Assembly (NCBI RefSeq): GCF_902506165.1 | Contig: NZ_LR733817.1 | Coordinates: 914,255-978,254 of the forward strand | Reading direction: 5' to 3' | DNA length: 64,000 nt | From: Bosea sp. 29B | GTDB lineage: Bacteria; Pseudomonadota; Alphaproteobacteria; Rhizobiales; Beijerinckiaceae | In this document: positions 17,033-26,545 of the stretch, one piece after another | Position numbering within the stretch: the stretch's first letter is position 1 | Layout: every line of letters begins with the position of its first letter | Made by a program: the position numbers and the translations under genes | Notes under the pieces: generated by a model | What the model saw: the letters and a program-made list of their open reading frames with translations, nothing else | The model's database searches: none | Told to the model about the DNA's origin: nothing

Positions 17033-17740
17033 TTACACGTCAGGGATATCTGCGAATCGATCGTGTGCTCGATCGCGAATTTCAGATTCCTTCAGCTCGC
17101 GGAAGACACGGCGAATGTCTCCGTCCTTCGCGTAAAATTGGGCAAACCAATCAGCCCCAAACTCACCGCCTTTTGGCCCGGACGCGCGCTGATGAATCAT
17201 GTATTCAACGGCTTTCCGCGCTGCCGATAAGGTGTCCTCTTGGTACAAACGTTTCGTGATAGATTTACAATACCACGTTAGATGGTCTTCGACCGGCTTT
17301 GCATTCGATTTTCGGCTGGTACGCAGCTCGTCACTATCGTCAAATAAGCGGTCGATCAGAAACCCCAGACATTCGCTTAAATCACTGTAGAGTCGTATAA
17401 ATTCCTCGGTCGCCAATCGTTGGTCGATAAGGTCTTCACAGCGGTCAAATACCTCTTGGAGCAGATCGATGTAATGGGGAAGTTGATCGAGTTCAGGCGA
17501 AATGTCCCTCTGCCTGATCCCCTGTTGGAATTCCCATGTCGACTTATGCTCGGAGTTCAGGCGCCACGTCCCCTCTCTAAACTGCTGCCGAGTTTCGATG
17601 GCTTGAGCCTTCAAGAAACGGGCGTCCTCCAATTTCCCCCTAGCGATGCTCCAAAATGTGTCCGACACGGCGAGGGACGAGGCGCTTTCGTTTTCCATTA
17701 TCACGCACCAATAGGCTCCAGTGGTTGGATTGGAGCACAT
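17033..17740 (-). CDS. Hypothetical protein, mostly helical
   Basis: I recognise no family in this 235-residue protein. It is predicted helical and charged, with no signal peptide or membrane segment. The ATG at 17740 is preceded by GGGAGGAG, so it is preferred to the internal Met at codon 15, which lacks a ribosome site. Base composition is slightly less GC-rich than in the catabolic genes, consistent with cargo of the integrated element. Confidence 0.6.
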   Translation of the reverse strand: MCSNPTTGAYWCVIMENESASSLAVSDTFWSIARGKLEDARFLKAQAIETRQQFREGTWRLNSEHKSTWEFQQGIRQRDISPELDQLPHYIDLLQEVFDRCEDLIDQRLATEEFIRLYSDLSECLGFLIDRLFDDSDELRTSRKSNAKPVEDHLTWYCKSITKRLYQEDTLSAARKAVEYMIHQRASGPKGGEFGADWFAQFYAKDGDIRRVFRELKESEIRDRAHDRFADIPDV

Positions 17741-17985
17741 ACTCCTCCCTCTGCGCCACTTGGTCGGAGCTGCTACGTCCGATCACACCTGCCACATGTC
17801 ACTCGCGGAGGAAAAACGAAGCATATGACAGGCGTGTCAGGCCGAAAGCGGCGATGGCGTAAGAAAGTCGAGCGCGCCCGTGCGCACGCGCAATCGCCGC
17901 CGCTTCCTAGTTCACAGCAGGCGCAGCATGGCATGTACGTGGCGGCATGGCTGCGGCGCCTCGAAGACTGGCAGGAGTGGCCTGG

Positions 17986-19215
17986 TCAAGCCTCTTCAAG
18001 GTCCGGATCCGCTGGTAGCGGCGCGAACGGATCAACCTCGGGAAAGAGCTTCTTCTCCCGCAACCAATCGCCGAACCTTGCCGGGTTCACCGCGCGCTCA
18101 ATCGAGGCGAGACGGGAACGAGCCCACTCGAGCATGCGCTTCGTTTCAAAGTCCTCGATCGGCGCGGCCCAATCAATCCAGGCCCTGAGATCGCGAGCCT
18201 TCGCCTGAAGCTGAACAATCTCCGCGATTAGAGCGTCTCGCTCATCCTCGCGCTTGCGACGCTGCTCGGCCAATCTCCGATTTTCGTCAGCGCGGATCGA
18301 AAGCCGACGTTCCCGCTCCCGTCCAATCTTCCGCAACCGGTCGGCTTCCAGGCGCTCCTCGAAAGCGATGACGATGTCATCAATCTGATCTTCCAAAGAG
18401 AATGTCTTGCGGTCTTGCCAATCGAGTCGACTGCCGTGGCTGCCCCAAAGCGACATTGATAGCTTGAGAGCGCCGGTCAGCAGGTAATCAAACTCGGGAT
18501 ACGCTTTGTTCCAATACCAGCTGTAATTTTCGCCTCCCGAGCGGAGCCGGCGCGCCTCCTGCTGCAACTCGTAATCAGTCGGAACGTGCTTCACCTTCGC
18601 AACCTTCTCCGACAGCTTGAAGTCGACCGACTCGTCGCCGCGGGTGACAGTGAACCATTGGCGTGAGAGTTTGATGCCAATGCCGCGCGTCTCGAGGTCG
18701 CGGAAGATCCTGTCGAGAACAAAAATGGCGCGTTCGACCGAAGGAAAGCCGACCGACGTGTGCGGAGTCGTATCGCCGCTGGTGATAACAACGCCATGAG
18801 CGTCTGGCTTCTTTGCCCTGAGCTCTTTCGCCACGGCGAGTAGAGCGTGATGTGGCTGGGCGACCTTCACCCACTCGACACCTTTCGCCCGTGCCTTTTT
18901 GGGGAGCTCGCGCTTGGGCGCTGCTGGCGGGCGAACCGGTGCCGGGCTAACGGTGGGAAGAGGAGCGATTGGTTTGCTGCCGTTGAAGGTAATCACCTCA
19001 AGCGTCGCGTCCATCGTCGTTGTGAAGATTGCTTGCTTGGTTCGCCTTCCGGCTGCCTTGTCGCGCCAAAATGCGGCCTTCGGCAATGGCACGCGGTGAT
19101 CCTCGCAGATCTGCCGTATCTGCCATTCAGAGATACCGAGGTGTTCGGCAACTTGCGGCATCTCGTGCGACCAGATCAGGTCATAGAGCTGGCGGCGGGT
19201 CAGGTTGGAAGTCAT
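17986..19215 (-). CDS. Hypothetical protein with N-terminal HTH and C-terminal coiled coil
   Basis: The 409-residue protein begins with a helix-turn-helix-like stretch (LTRRQLYDLIWSHEM, then AEHLGISEWQIRQICEDHRVPLP), has a Pro/Ala-rich linker (about residues 80-105) and a long charged coiled coil (about 290-345). The middle part contains TSVGFPSVERAIFVLDRIF. The function is unknown. Such genes occur scattered in alphaproteobacterial islands. A decayed copy of its 3' end is found at 61912-62045, showing it belongs to a mobile module. Confidence 0.7.
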   Translation of the reverse strand: MTSNLTRRQLYDLIWSHEMPQVAEHLGISEWQIRQICEDHRVPLPKAAFWRDKAAGRRTKQAIFTTTMDATLEVITFNGSKPIAPLPTVSPAPVRPPAAPKRELPKKARAKGVEWVKVAQPHHALLAVAKELRAKKPDAHGVVITSGDTTPHTSVGFPSVERAIFVLDRIFRDLETRGIGIKLSRQWFTVTRGDESVDFKLSEKVAKVKHVPTDYELQQEARRLRSGGENYSWYWNKAYPEFDYLLTGALKLSMSLWGSHGSRLDWQDRKTFSLEDQIDDIVIAFEERLEADRLRKIGRERERRLSIRADENRRLAEQRRKREDERDALIAEIVQLQAKARDLRAWIDWAAPIEDFETKRMLEWARSRLASIERAVNPARFGDWLREKKLFPEVDPFAPLPADPDLEEA

Positions 19216-19472
19216 AGGCGATACCGAATGGCAGCGGGCGAATCGCTGTCAGGGTGCCGCCTCAATCGGATTTTCTCGGGACCGGAACACCGAAGAAGCC
19301 CCGCGGTTACATCGCGGACTGGATACTAGCGCATTTTGCGGCTTCCAATGCGAACAAGCTTCAAGACGGCCCTGCAGCTACAACACCTCAATCCACAGCG
19401 TGCGGGCACAGCGGCGGCGCCTCGAAACGACGCAGATGCCGATATTTCTGACGAGCCGTTCCCAGCGACCAA

Positions 19473-19931
19473 TCAAGTGTCCGCCCGCCTCTTCTGCAGT
19501 CCGGAACGCCGACACTGGGCGACGAGATCGCCGTGCTGGTTATAGGCACGATGCAGGAATGTGACGATGCCGGCCTGCGGTCGCGAACGGCTCTCGCGCA
19601 GCTCGACGACCTCGGTCTCGACCCTGATCGTGTCGCCATGAAAGAGTGGCTTAGGAAAGCGCACCTCGTCCCAGCCGAGATTGGCGACCGCGGTACCGAG
19701 CGTGGTGTCACCGACCGAGATGCCGACCATCAGCCCGAGCGTGAAGGCACTGTTGACGATGCGCTGGCCGAACTCGGTCTCGGCTCGGCAATACTCCTCA
19801 TCGAGATGCAGATAGGCCGGATTGTGGGTCAGCGCGCTGAACCAGACATTGTCCGCCTCCGTGATGGTGCGGCGGATCTCGTGGCGGAAGATCTGCCCGA
19901 CGCTGAGCTCGTCGAAATAAAGGCCGGCCAT
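19473..19931 (-). CDS. MaoC-like (hotdog-fold) acyl-CoA hydratase
   Basis: The 152-residue protein has the MaoC pattern: ELSVGQIF, the catalytic Asp/His region [20 protein letters not shown] (about residues 25-44), and [11 protein letters not shown] near 93-103. It hydrates an enoyl-CoA. With a CaiB-type CoA transferase and a CitE-like lyase in the same cluster, the trio recalls itaconate/mesaconate-type degradation, although the BVMO context points to a ketone-derived diacid. The 250 bases upstream of the accessory region (19216-19472) hold nothing I can name. Confidence 0.85.
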   Translation of the reverse strand: MAGLYFDELSVGQIFRHEIRRTITEADNVWFSALTHNPAYLHLDEEYCRAETEFGQRIVNSAFTLGLMVGISVGDTTLGTAVANLGWDEVRFPKPLFHGDTIRVETEVVELRESRSRPQAGIVTFLHRAYNQHGDLVAQCRRSGLQKRRADT

Positions 19932-19959
19932 TGTCGCTCCTCGACTGAATTGCTGCGGG

Positions 19960-20733
19960 TCAGGCGCCGGTGTAACGGGGTGGCCGCTTCTCGCTGAAGG
20001 CGGTGGAACCCTCGCTGGCGTCGGCGCTGGTCTGGAGCAGGCGCAGCATCAACTGCTCCAGTCTGAGGCCAGTGGCGAGGTCGACATCGCGGCTGCGCAG
20101 CGCCAGTTCCTTCGCCGCCTGGACGGCCAGCGGCGCGTTCTCGGCGATGCGACGGGCATAATCCAGCGCCACCGGCATGAGGTCATCTGGTTCGACGACT
20201 CGATTGACCAGACCCCAGCGCTCGGCCGTCACGGCATCCATGCTGTCGCCCGTGAGGAGAAGCTTCATCGCGATCGCATGCGGCAATTGCTGGATTAGCC
20301 GCTGGGTGCCGCCATTGGCGGGAAAGAGCCCGCGCTTAACCTCGGCGACCGAGAAGCTCGCATGCCGAGCGGCAACCCGGATATCGGTCGCCAGAACCAG
20401 CGTCATACCACCGCCGAGGCAGGCGCCGTTCACGGCCGCGATCACCGGCTTCCAGATCTCGAGCCCGCGGTTGAGGAGCTGACCTTGCTGGGTCAGCATC
20501 AGCTCGGCCAGCGGTGCCGGCGCGGCGGTGAAGCTCTTGAGGTCGGCACCGGCGCTGAAGGCCTTGTCGCCGGCGCCGGTGATGATCGCTGCGCGGATCG
20601 CCGGGTTGTCACGGACCTCGGTCCAGGCCCTGGAGAGTCCGGCATAATGCTCGGCATCCATGGCGTTGCGCCGCTCCGGGCGGTTGATGGTGATGATCGC
20701 GACGGCGCCGTCCCGGTCGAGGTCGATGGACAT
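19960..20733 (-). CDS. Enoyl-CoA hydratase/isomerase family protein
   Basis: The 257-residue crotonase-fold protein carries [12 protein letters not shown], the oxyanion-hole segment KAFSAGADL (about residues 57-65) and [16 protein letters not shown] near 102-117. The usual second catalytic Glu region reads [10 protein letters not shown], with no Glu at the classical position. It would act in beta-oxidation of the acyl-CoA formed by the neighbouring CoA transferase, 17 bases upstream. Substrate cannot be deduced. Confidence 0.9.
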   Translation of the reverse strand: MSIDLDRDGAVAIITINRPERRNAMDAEHYAGLSRAWTEVRDNPAIRAAIITGAGDKAFSAGADLKSFTAAPAPLAELMLTQQGQLLNRGLEIWKPVIAAVNGACLGGGMTLVLATDIRVAARHASFSVAEVKRGLFPANGGTQRLIQQLPHAIAMKLLLTGDSMDAVTAERWGLVNRVVEPDDLMPVALDYARRIAENAPLAVQAAKELALRSRDVDLATGLRLEQLMLRLLQTSADASEGSTAFSEKRPPRYTGA

Positions 20734-20750
20734 GAGCCTCGTTCACCTCC

Positions 20751-21941
20751 TCAGGCGACCGCGCGCAGTTCACGCAGCGCCGCGATCTCGTTCTGGGAGA
20801 GGCCGATCTCGGCCAGCACCGCATCCGTATCCTGCCCGAGCAGCGGCGGCGGCAGGCCCGGTCTCACCGGCTCACCATCGAAGCGCACCGGCTGAGCGAT
20901 GCCCTTGAGACCACCGGCGGCGGGGTGCTCGTAGTTGAGCACCATCCCGCTCGCGGCGGTATGCGGATGGGCCAGCAGTTGCGCCAGCGAATTGATCGGC
21001 GAACAGGGAATGCCGGCCCGCGACAACGTCGCGTGCCAATGCGCCACCGTTCCCCCTGCCAGCGCGGCTTGAACCTGCGCGAGTGTCCGGGCCCGGTTGC
21101 GGACGCGATCGGCATTGCTGCGAAAATCGGGGTGATCGACGATCTCCTCAAGGCCAACGACCGCGCAGAACTTGCGCCAGAGATTGTCGTTGGCGACGCC
21201 GATCATGATCGGCCCGTCCTGCGCCTCGAAGGCCTGGTAGGGGCAGAGCGATTCGTGGCTCGAGCCACATTTCGCCGGCTGCACGCCCTTCTCCCAGAAG
21301 GTCTGGAGATTATAGCCGAGCAGGCCCATTGCGGTGTCGTAGAGCGAGACGTTGACGGTGCCGCCCTGCCCGGTCACCGCACGCTGATAAAGCAGGGCGA
21401 GAATGCCGCTCAGCGCATGCGTGCCGGTCATCTGGTCGATCGGCGAGATCGGGCTGCGGATATGGCCGCCGCTCTCGTCGCCGGTCAGCGCCATCACACC
21501 GCAGAAGGCCTGCAGGATGACATCGTAGCCGGGCGCGTCGCGCATCGGCCCGGCGCGGCCGAAGCCCGAGATACTGCAATAGATCAGCCGCGGATTGAGC
21601 CCGCGCAACGTTGCGGCATCGATGCCGAGGCGCTCGACCACCCCGGTGCCGAAGCTTTCGATCGCGATGTCGCAGCTCGTGGCGAGGCGATGCACGACCG
21701 CCTGCCCCTGCTCGGTCTTGAGATCGACAGCGATGCTGCGCTTGTTGCGATTGGCGCTGAGGAAGACAGCGCCGAGCCCGGGGGCGCGGAAGGGCGGCCA
21801 GCCGCGGGTCTCGTCGCCGGTGCCGACCGGCTCGACCTTGATGATGTCAGCGCCCATCTCGCCGAGATATTGCGCGCAGAGCGGGCCGGCGAGGACCTTG
21901 GTCAGGTCGAGGACTTTCACACCTTGAAGCGGCTTGGCCAC
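20751..21941 (-). CDS. CaiB/BaiF-family (type III) CoA transferase 1
   Basis: The 396-residue protein begins PLQGVKVLDLTKVLAGPLCAQ and contains the family signatures GADIIKVEP and NRNKRSIAVDLK near residues 60-72, plus YDVILQAFCGVM with the catalytic-Asp region. It moves CoA between a carboxylic acid and an acyl-CoA. GTG at 21941 is chosen because GGGAGA precedes it and the protein then matches the family length; a longer frame upstream lacks homology. It shares a co-directional cluster with the hydratases. Confidence 0.9.
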   Translation of the reverse strand: MAKPLQGVKVLDLTKVLAGPLCAQYLGEMGADIIKVEPVGTGDETRGWPPFRAPGLGAVFLSANRNKRSIAVDLKTEQGQAVVHRLATSCDIAIESFGTGVVERLGIDAATLRGLNPRLIYCSISGFGRAGPMRDAPGYDVILQAFCGVMALTGDESGGHIRSPISPIDQMTGTHALSGILALLYQRAVTGQGGTVNVSLYDTAMGLLGYNLQTFWEKGVQPAKCGSSHESLCPYQAFEAQDGPIMIGVANDNLWRKFCAVVGLEEIVDHPDFRSNADRVRNRARTLAQVQAALAGGTVAHWHATLSRAGIPCSPINSLAQLLAHPHTAASGMVLNYEHPAAGGLKGIAQPVRFDGEPVRPGLPPPLLGQDTDAVLAEIGLSQNEIAALRELRAVA

Positions 21942-22011
21942 GATCGATCTCCCGCGCCCTGGGCCGGGCGCTTCACTCTGTCTGATGGGAATGGGCAGGG
22001 CCCGGCCGCGA

Positions 22012-22986
22012 TCACTTGCGCTCGATCTTGGCGATCTCGACCAGATCGACCCAGCGCTTCGCATCCTCCTCGACGAAGGCGCCAAGCTCCGCCGGACTGG
22101 TCGAGAGCACCTCCGAACCGATCTGGTTGATGAAGCCGATCATCTCGGGATCGCGCAGCAGCGTGTTGAGTGCCGTGTTGAGCTTCTGCACGATCGGCTG
22201 CGGCGTGCCGGCCGACGCGAAGGCGGCGACCCAGGCGACGATGTTGAAGTCGCGGACACCGAGCTCCATCAGGGTCGGCAGCTCCGGCAGGCTCCCGATC
22301 CGCTTCGGCCCCGTCACCGCCAGCACCTTGAACTTCTTCTCCCGGATCATGCCGAGCGCGCTGGCGGGATCCGGGAAGAAGACGTCGATGCGCCCGCCGA
22401 TCAAGTCGGTCATCGCCTGCGGCGTGCCGCGATAGGGCACATTGACCATGTCGAAGCCGAGCAGGGATTTCAGCAACTCGCCGGAAGCGCGCCCGCCGGT
22501 ATTGCCGCTGCCATAGGAGAGTGGCGGCTTCGCAGCCTTGGCCGTCTTGACGAAGCCGCCGAAATCGTCGGCCGGGAAATCGGAGCGAACCGCCAGCATG
22601 TAGGGGATGCGGATGACGCCGCCGATCGGGGCGAAGTCCTTCTTCGGATCATAGGGCAGATGCTGGTAGATGCTCGGATTGGCGGAGTGCGTGGTATTGG
22701 TGGTGATTAGCAGCGTGTAGCCGTCCGGGGTTGCGCTCGCGACCTGGCGCGCGGCGATGATGCCGTCGGCGCCGGCCTTGTTCTCGACGATGAAGCCTTG
22801 CCCGAGCTGCTTCTGCAGGCCCTCGCCGACCTTGCGCGCCACGGCGTCAGTGGCGCTGCCGGCAGGAAACGGCACGATGAGCGTGACCGGCCGCTGCGGA
22901 TAGCTCTCGGATTGTGCCTGCGCGGCTCCAATCCCAGCCGCCAGCGCGGCCGCGACCAGCAGCGCTCTCCTCGTCAAACCCGTCAT
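22012..22986 (-). CDS. Bug/TctC-family tripartite tricarboxylate transporter receptor
   Basis: The 324-residue periplasmic protein has a signal peptide (TRRALLVAAALAAGIGAAQAQ) and the Bug fold signatures YPQRPVTLIVPFPAGSATD and VENKAGADGIIAARQVA. These receptors bind carboxylates, often for a TctAB permease, but no tctA or tctB gene is near. ATG at 22986 has GGGAG upstream. It probably senses or delivers the acid degraded by this cluster. Confidence 0.9.
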   Translation of the reverse strand: MTGLTRRALLVAAALAAGIGAAQAQSESYPQRPVTLIVPFPAGSATDAVARKVGEGLQKQLGQGFIVENKAGADGIIAARQVASATPDGYTLLITTNTTHSANPSIYQHLPYDPKKDFAPIGGVIRIPYMLAVRSDFPADDFGGFVKTAKAAKPPLSYGSGNTGGRASGELLKSLLGFDMVNVPYRGTPQAMTDLIGGRIDVFFPDPASALGMIREKKFKVLAVTGPKRIGSLPELPTLMELGVRDFNIVAWVAAFASAGTPQPIVQKLNTALNTLLRDPEMIGFINQIGSEVLSTSPAELGAFVEEDAKRWVDLVEIAKIERK

Positions 22987-23026
22987 CCGCAATCTCCCTG
23001 GAAATGACCGCCCGGCACGCCTGTCA

Positions 23027-24697
23027 CTAAAGCGCTGCGCATGGTTCGGGCTTGATCTCGAGCGCCGGTGCGCCGGCAAGGCGAAAGCCGCGATAGCCCT
23101 CAGCGGCGACCTCGTCGCAAATGCGCCGGTAGACATTCACACCGCCGATATAGGGCATGAAAACCCGCGTCTTTCCGGGGACATTGGCGCCCATGTACCA
23201 GGAGTTGGCCTGCGGGTAGAGCGTGCGATGCGCGACCTCGTTGACATGGGCGACCCAATTATCCTGCGCCGCCTGCTCGGGCTCGATCGTGCTGATCGCT
23301 TGCCGGCGCAGATGCGCCAGGCAGTCGGCAATCCAGTCGACATGCTGCTCGATCGAGACGATGACATTGCTCAGCACCGAGGGGCTGCCTGGGCCGGTGA
23401 CGGTGAACAAGTTCGGGAAGCCGACGCTCATCAGGCCGAGATAGGTTCGGGGGCCGGCCGACCAGGCCTCCTTGAGCGTCGCACCGCCACGGCCATGGAT
23501 GGCGATGGCGTCGAGCGCGCCGGTCATTGCATCGAAGCCGGTGGCGAAGACGATGGCGTCGAAGGCGTAGTCCCGCCCGCCGATGCGCAGGCCGCCCTGC
23601 GTCAGCCGCTCGATCGGCGCCCGGCGAACATCGACCAGCGTGACGTTGTCGCGGTTGAAGGTCTCATAATAATCGGTGTCGACGCAGATGCGCTTGGCTC
23701 CGAGCGGGTGGCCGTGCGGCAGCAGTGCCTCCGCGGTCTGCGGATCGGCGACGGTCTCGCGGATCTTGCCGCGAACGAACTCGGCGGCTGTGTCATTGGC
23801 CGCTTTGTCGACCAGGATGTCGTTGTAGGCGTGCATGAAATTGGCACCGCCCTGCTGCCAGCGCCGCTCGTACTCGCGCCAGCGCGTCTCGGCATCGACA
23901 GCGAGGGCGCCCTTGTCGCTGAACTCGTAGATCGTGCCGGACCGCGTCTCCTCGCGAGCGCGCCGGCGTAATGCGGCATAGTCCTGCTTCCAGGATTGTT
24001 CATAGGCGTCGGTCATCCTCCAGTTACGTGCCGGCACGCTGAAATTCGGCGTGCGCTGGAAGACGGTGAGGTGCCTGGCCTGTGCCGCGATCGGCGGGAT
24101 CGCCTGGATCGCCGACGAGCCGGTGCCGATGATGCCGACGTTCAATCCGCTGAAGTCGACGCCCTCATGCGGCCAGTGGCCGGTGTGATAGACGCGCCCG
24201 CGATAGTCCACCATTCCGGGAAAATCGGGGATGCGGGCGGCCGAGAGACAGCCTGTCGCCATGATGCAGAAGCGGGCAACGATCCGCTCGCCCGCTTGCG
24301 TGGTCAGAGCCCATTCCGCGGCGTCCTCATCATAGGTCGCCGATGCGATGCGCGTATCGAGGCTGATGTCGCGGCGCAGGTCGAAGCGATCGGCGACATG
24401 GTTGATGTAGCTGAGTATCTCGGGCTGGGTGGCGAAGCGCTCGCTCCAGCGCCAGTCCTGCTGCAGCGCCTCGTCGAAGGAGTAGGAGTACTGCATGCTT
24501 TCGACGTCGCAGCGCGCACCGGGATAGCGGTTCCAGAACCAGGTGCCGCCGACATCCGAGCCGGCCTCGCAGACGCGGACGGAAAAGCCGAGGCCGCGCA
24601 GCCGGTGCAGCATGAAGAGCCCGGAAAAGCCGGCGCCGACGATCACGACATCGAAGCGGCTGTCGCCGGCCGGCCGGCTGTTGGCCTCCATTGTCAT
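23027..24697 (-). CDS. Baeyer-Villiger-type flavin monooxygenase
   Basis: The 556-residue enzyme has an FAD Rossmann motif GAGFSG (residues 21-26), the BVMO fingerprint YRGRVYHTGHW (165-175, consensus FxGxxxHTxxW with Tyr for Phe), and an NADPH Rossmann motif GTGSSA (191-196). GTWFWNRYPGARCDVES near 51-67 is typical of cyclohexanone/phenylacetone monooxygenases. It inserts oxygen next to a ketone to give an ester or lactone. ATG at 24697 has AGGAGG nine bases upstream. Its promoter region contains the GntR operator at 24765-24781. Confidence 0.92.
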   Translation of the reverse strand: MTMEANSRPAGDSRFDVVIVGAGFSGLFMLHRLRGLGFSVRVCEAGSDVGGTWFWNRYPGARCDVESMQYSYSFDEALQQDWRWSERFATQPEILSYINHVADRFDLRRDISLDTRIASATYDEDAAEWALTTQAGERIVARFCIMATGCLSAARIPDFPGMVDYRGRVYHTGHWPHEGVDFSGLNVGIIGTGSSAIQAIPPIAAQARHLTVFQRTPNFSVPARNWRMTDAYEQSWKQDYAALRRRAREETRSGTIYEFSDKGALAVDAETRWREYERRWQQGGANFMHAYNDILVDKAANDTAAEFVRGKIRETVADPQTAEALLPHGHPLGAKRICVDTDYYETFNRDNVTLVDVRRAPIERLTQGGLRIGGRDYAFDAIVFATGFDAMTGALDAIAIHGRGGATLKEAWSAGPRTYLGLMSVGFPNLFTVTGPGSPSVLSNVIVSIEQHVDWIADCLAHLRRQAISTIEPEQAAQDNWVAHVNEVAHRTLYPQANSWYMGANVPGKTRVFMPYIGGVNVYRRICDEVAAEGYRGFRLAGAPALEIKPEPCAAL

Positions 24698-24758
24698 GAG
24701 CTGCGTCCTCCTGCCCGGCGGCAACGCGTTACCGCCTTTGGACGCTAGGCTAGCGCAA

Positions 24759-24787
24759 ATTATAAAATGGTCAAACCATTTGACGAT
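24759..24787. promoter_or_regulatory. GntR operator in the BVMO/CitE divergent promoter
   Basis: The 17-base palindrome AAATGGTCAAACCATTT (24765-24781) abuts a TATAAT (minus strand, 24764-24759) that would serve the BVMO gene. Bases 24765-24787 recur exactly at 31630-31652 in the other divergent promoter of the cluster. The AATGGT-N3-ACCATT half-site layout suits a FadR-type GntR protein, encoded at 25717. Confidence 0.75.
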
Positions 24788-24837
24788 TATCGATTTGGCG
24801 CGCTAACCCTGTCGTCACGACATAGGGAGGCGACCCC

Positions 24838-25707
24838 ATGAGACTGCGTTCACTGCTTTTCGTTCCGGCCGACAGCGAGCGGAAATTCGCCAAGGCCCAG
24901 GCTAGCGGCGCCGACGGCCTGATCCTCGATCTCGAAGACGCGGTCGCCCCTGCGCGAAAGCCGGTGGCGCGCGAGATGGTTCAGGAGATGCTCGCCGCGG
25001 ACGCGCCGCGAAGCTGGAGCTTCTGGGTCCGCGTCAACGCGCTCGACACCGGGCTGACATTGGAGGACCTTTCAGCCGTGGTCCGGCCCGGGCTCGACGG
25101 GATCATGGTGCCGAAGGCCAATGGCGCGGCGGACATCGTCCGGATCGGACACTATCTCGACGCGCTAGAAACCCGCAGCGGCATGGCGCGCGGTACGGTC
25201 AAGATCATCGTCGTCTCGACCGAGACCGCGGTCGCGATGTTCAATCTCGGCAGCTATGCCCCGGCGCATGAGCGCCTCGCCGGCTTGACCTGGGGTGCGG
25301 AGGATCTCGGCGCCGTCGTCGGCTCCAGCACCAACAAGCAGCCGGACGGCGACTGGACCCAGCCCTATCGGGTCGTGCGCAGCATGTGCCTGTTCGCAGC
25401 GGCCGCGGCCGAGGTCGCACGCATCGACACGCTCTATGCCGATTTCCGCGATCCGGTGGGCTTGGAGGAAAGCTGCCGCATCTCACAGCGCGACGGCTTC
25501 ACCGGGCGCATCGCGATCCACCCTGATCAGGTCGAGACGATCAACCGCTGCTTCTCACCTTCGGCGGAGGATCTGGCACAGGCCAGAAGGATCGTCGCTG
25601 CCTTCGACGCCGATCCTGGCATCGGCACGATTGGCATCGACGGCAAGATGTACGACATCCCGCATCTGAAGCTGGCTCGTGCGATTGTTGCCGCTGCGGA
25701 AGGTTGA
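24838..25707 (+). CDS. CitE-like HpcH/HpaI aldolase/lyase
   Basis: The 289-residue protein matches citrate-lyase beta/L-malyl-CoA lyase relatives: RSLLFVPADSERKFAKA at the start, GLILDLEDAVAP (about residues 28-39), RVNALDTG near 64-71, and TWGAEDLGAVVG near 150-161 with the metal-binding acids. It probably splits a hydroxyacyl-CoA. GGGAGG precedes the ATG. It is divergent from the BVMO gene and convergent with the GntR gene nine bases away. Confidence 0.88.
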   Translation: MRLRSLLFVPADSERKFAKAQASGADGLILDLEDAVAPARKPVAREMVQEMLAADAPRSWSFWVRVNALDTGLTLEDLSAVVRPGLDGIMVPKANGAADIVRIGHYLDALETRSGMARGTVKIIVVSTETAVAMFNLGSYAPAHERLAGLTWGAEDLGAVVGSSTNKQPDGDWTQPYRVVRSMCLFAAAAAEVARIDTLYADFRDPVGLEESCRISQRDGFTGRIAIHPDQVETINRCFSPSAEDLAQARRIVAAFDADPGIGTIGIDGKMYDIPHLKLARAIVAAAEG

Positions 25708-25716
25708 ACGCGGAGC

Positions 25717-26463
25717 CTAGTCCGGCAGGTCGGTTTCCTCGCGTGCCCTGGTCTTGGCGCGCGTCGCCTTGACGTGACGCTCCATGCGGCGGAAGGCGGC
25801 ATCGCCATCCCCTGCCACGATCGCCGCGATGATGCGCTCATGCGCTTTCACCACCTCCTGGCGCAGGCTGGAGGTGTCGTATTCGTCGCTCACGGTCGAG
25901 ACCACGACGTCATAGGAGATCGAGTAGAGGAAGGCTGCCAGCAGATCGTTGCGGCTCGCCGTCGCGACCGCGTTGTGCCAGGCGATATTGATCTCGGCGA
26001 AGCGATCGCGATCGCCCAGCGCCTGCGCCATCTCGGCGTTCAGATCCCGCAGGCGGACGATGTCGTCGGCGCTACGATGCTCGGCGGCAAGACGCGCAAG
26101 TCCGGGCTCCAGCGTCTCGCGCGTCTGCTGCAGCGTCCGTAGCGACAGGCGCCGCCCGCGAACGAATTGCGTGACGAAATGCGCCATCGAGTCGTTGCCG
26201 GGCCGGCTGACGATATTGCCACCAAGGCGGCCGAGCTTGGTCTTCACCAGCCCCTCGACCTCGAGCTTGCGCAGGGCTTCGCGCACCGAACCGCGGCTCA
26301 GGCCAGTCTGGCTAACGAGTTCGCGCTCGGTCGGCAGATGCGTGCCTTCTTCCAGCGAGCCATCGAGGATGGTCTGGCGCAGCTTGTCGGCCAGCACCTC
26401 ATAGGACTTCTGGACGGAGATCCGTCCCAGCATCGGCTCCGGAAAATCGCCCCGTTTCGTCAT
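25717..26463 (-). CDS. GntR-family (FadR subfamily) transcriptional regulator
   Basis: The 248-residue protein has a winged HTH (THLPTERELVSQTGLSRGSVREALRKLEVEGLV, split here between residues 40 and 75) and an FCD ligand-binding domain with the metal-ligand pattern (AEINIAWHNAVA near 155; VKAHERIIAAI near 205; MERHVKATR near 230). It is the only regulator in the catabolic cluster and most likely binds the two identical palindromes at 24765 and 31630. Its own promoter shows only an AATGGT half-site near 26514. Confidence 0.9.
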   Translation of the reverse strand: MTKRGDFPEPMLGRISVQKSYEVLADKLRQTILDGSLEEGTHLPTERELVSQTGLSRGSVREALRKLEVEGLVKTKLGRLGGNIVSRPGNDSMAHFVTQFVRGRRLSLRTLQQTRETLEPGLARLAAEHRSADDIVRLRDLNAEMAQALGDRDRFAEINIAWHNAVATASRNDLLAAFLYSISYDVVVSTVSDEYDTSSLRQEVVKAHERIIAAIVAGDGDAAFRRMERHVKATRAKTRAREETDLPD

Positions 26464-26545
26464 CTCGCTCGGTTCCGCAGGCGGGAAGCCATATCATACG
26501 CCTGAAAAGGTATAATGGTAAGAGCAAAGACAAGGCAGAAGGCAG

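Noticed and set aside
17420..18208. Plus-strand frame across 17821-18208 with a Shine-Dalgarno-like GGAGG
   Set aside because: It runs over the 3' end of the minus-strand coiled-coil gene, and in the related sequence at 61912-62045 this frame is interrupted by a stop.
19473..25707. The CoA transferase/MaoC/CitE trio as an itaconate degradation operon
   Set aside because: The trio is split by other genes and shares a GntR site with BVMO, ADH and ALDH genes; itaconate use cannot be excluded but the ketone route explains more genes.
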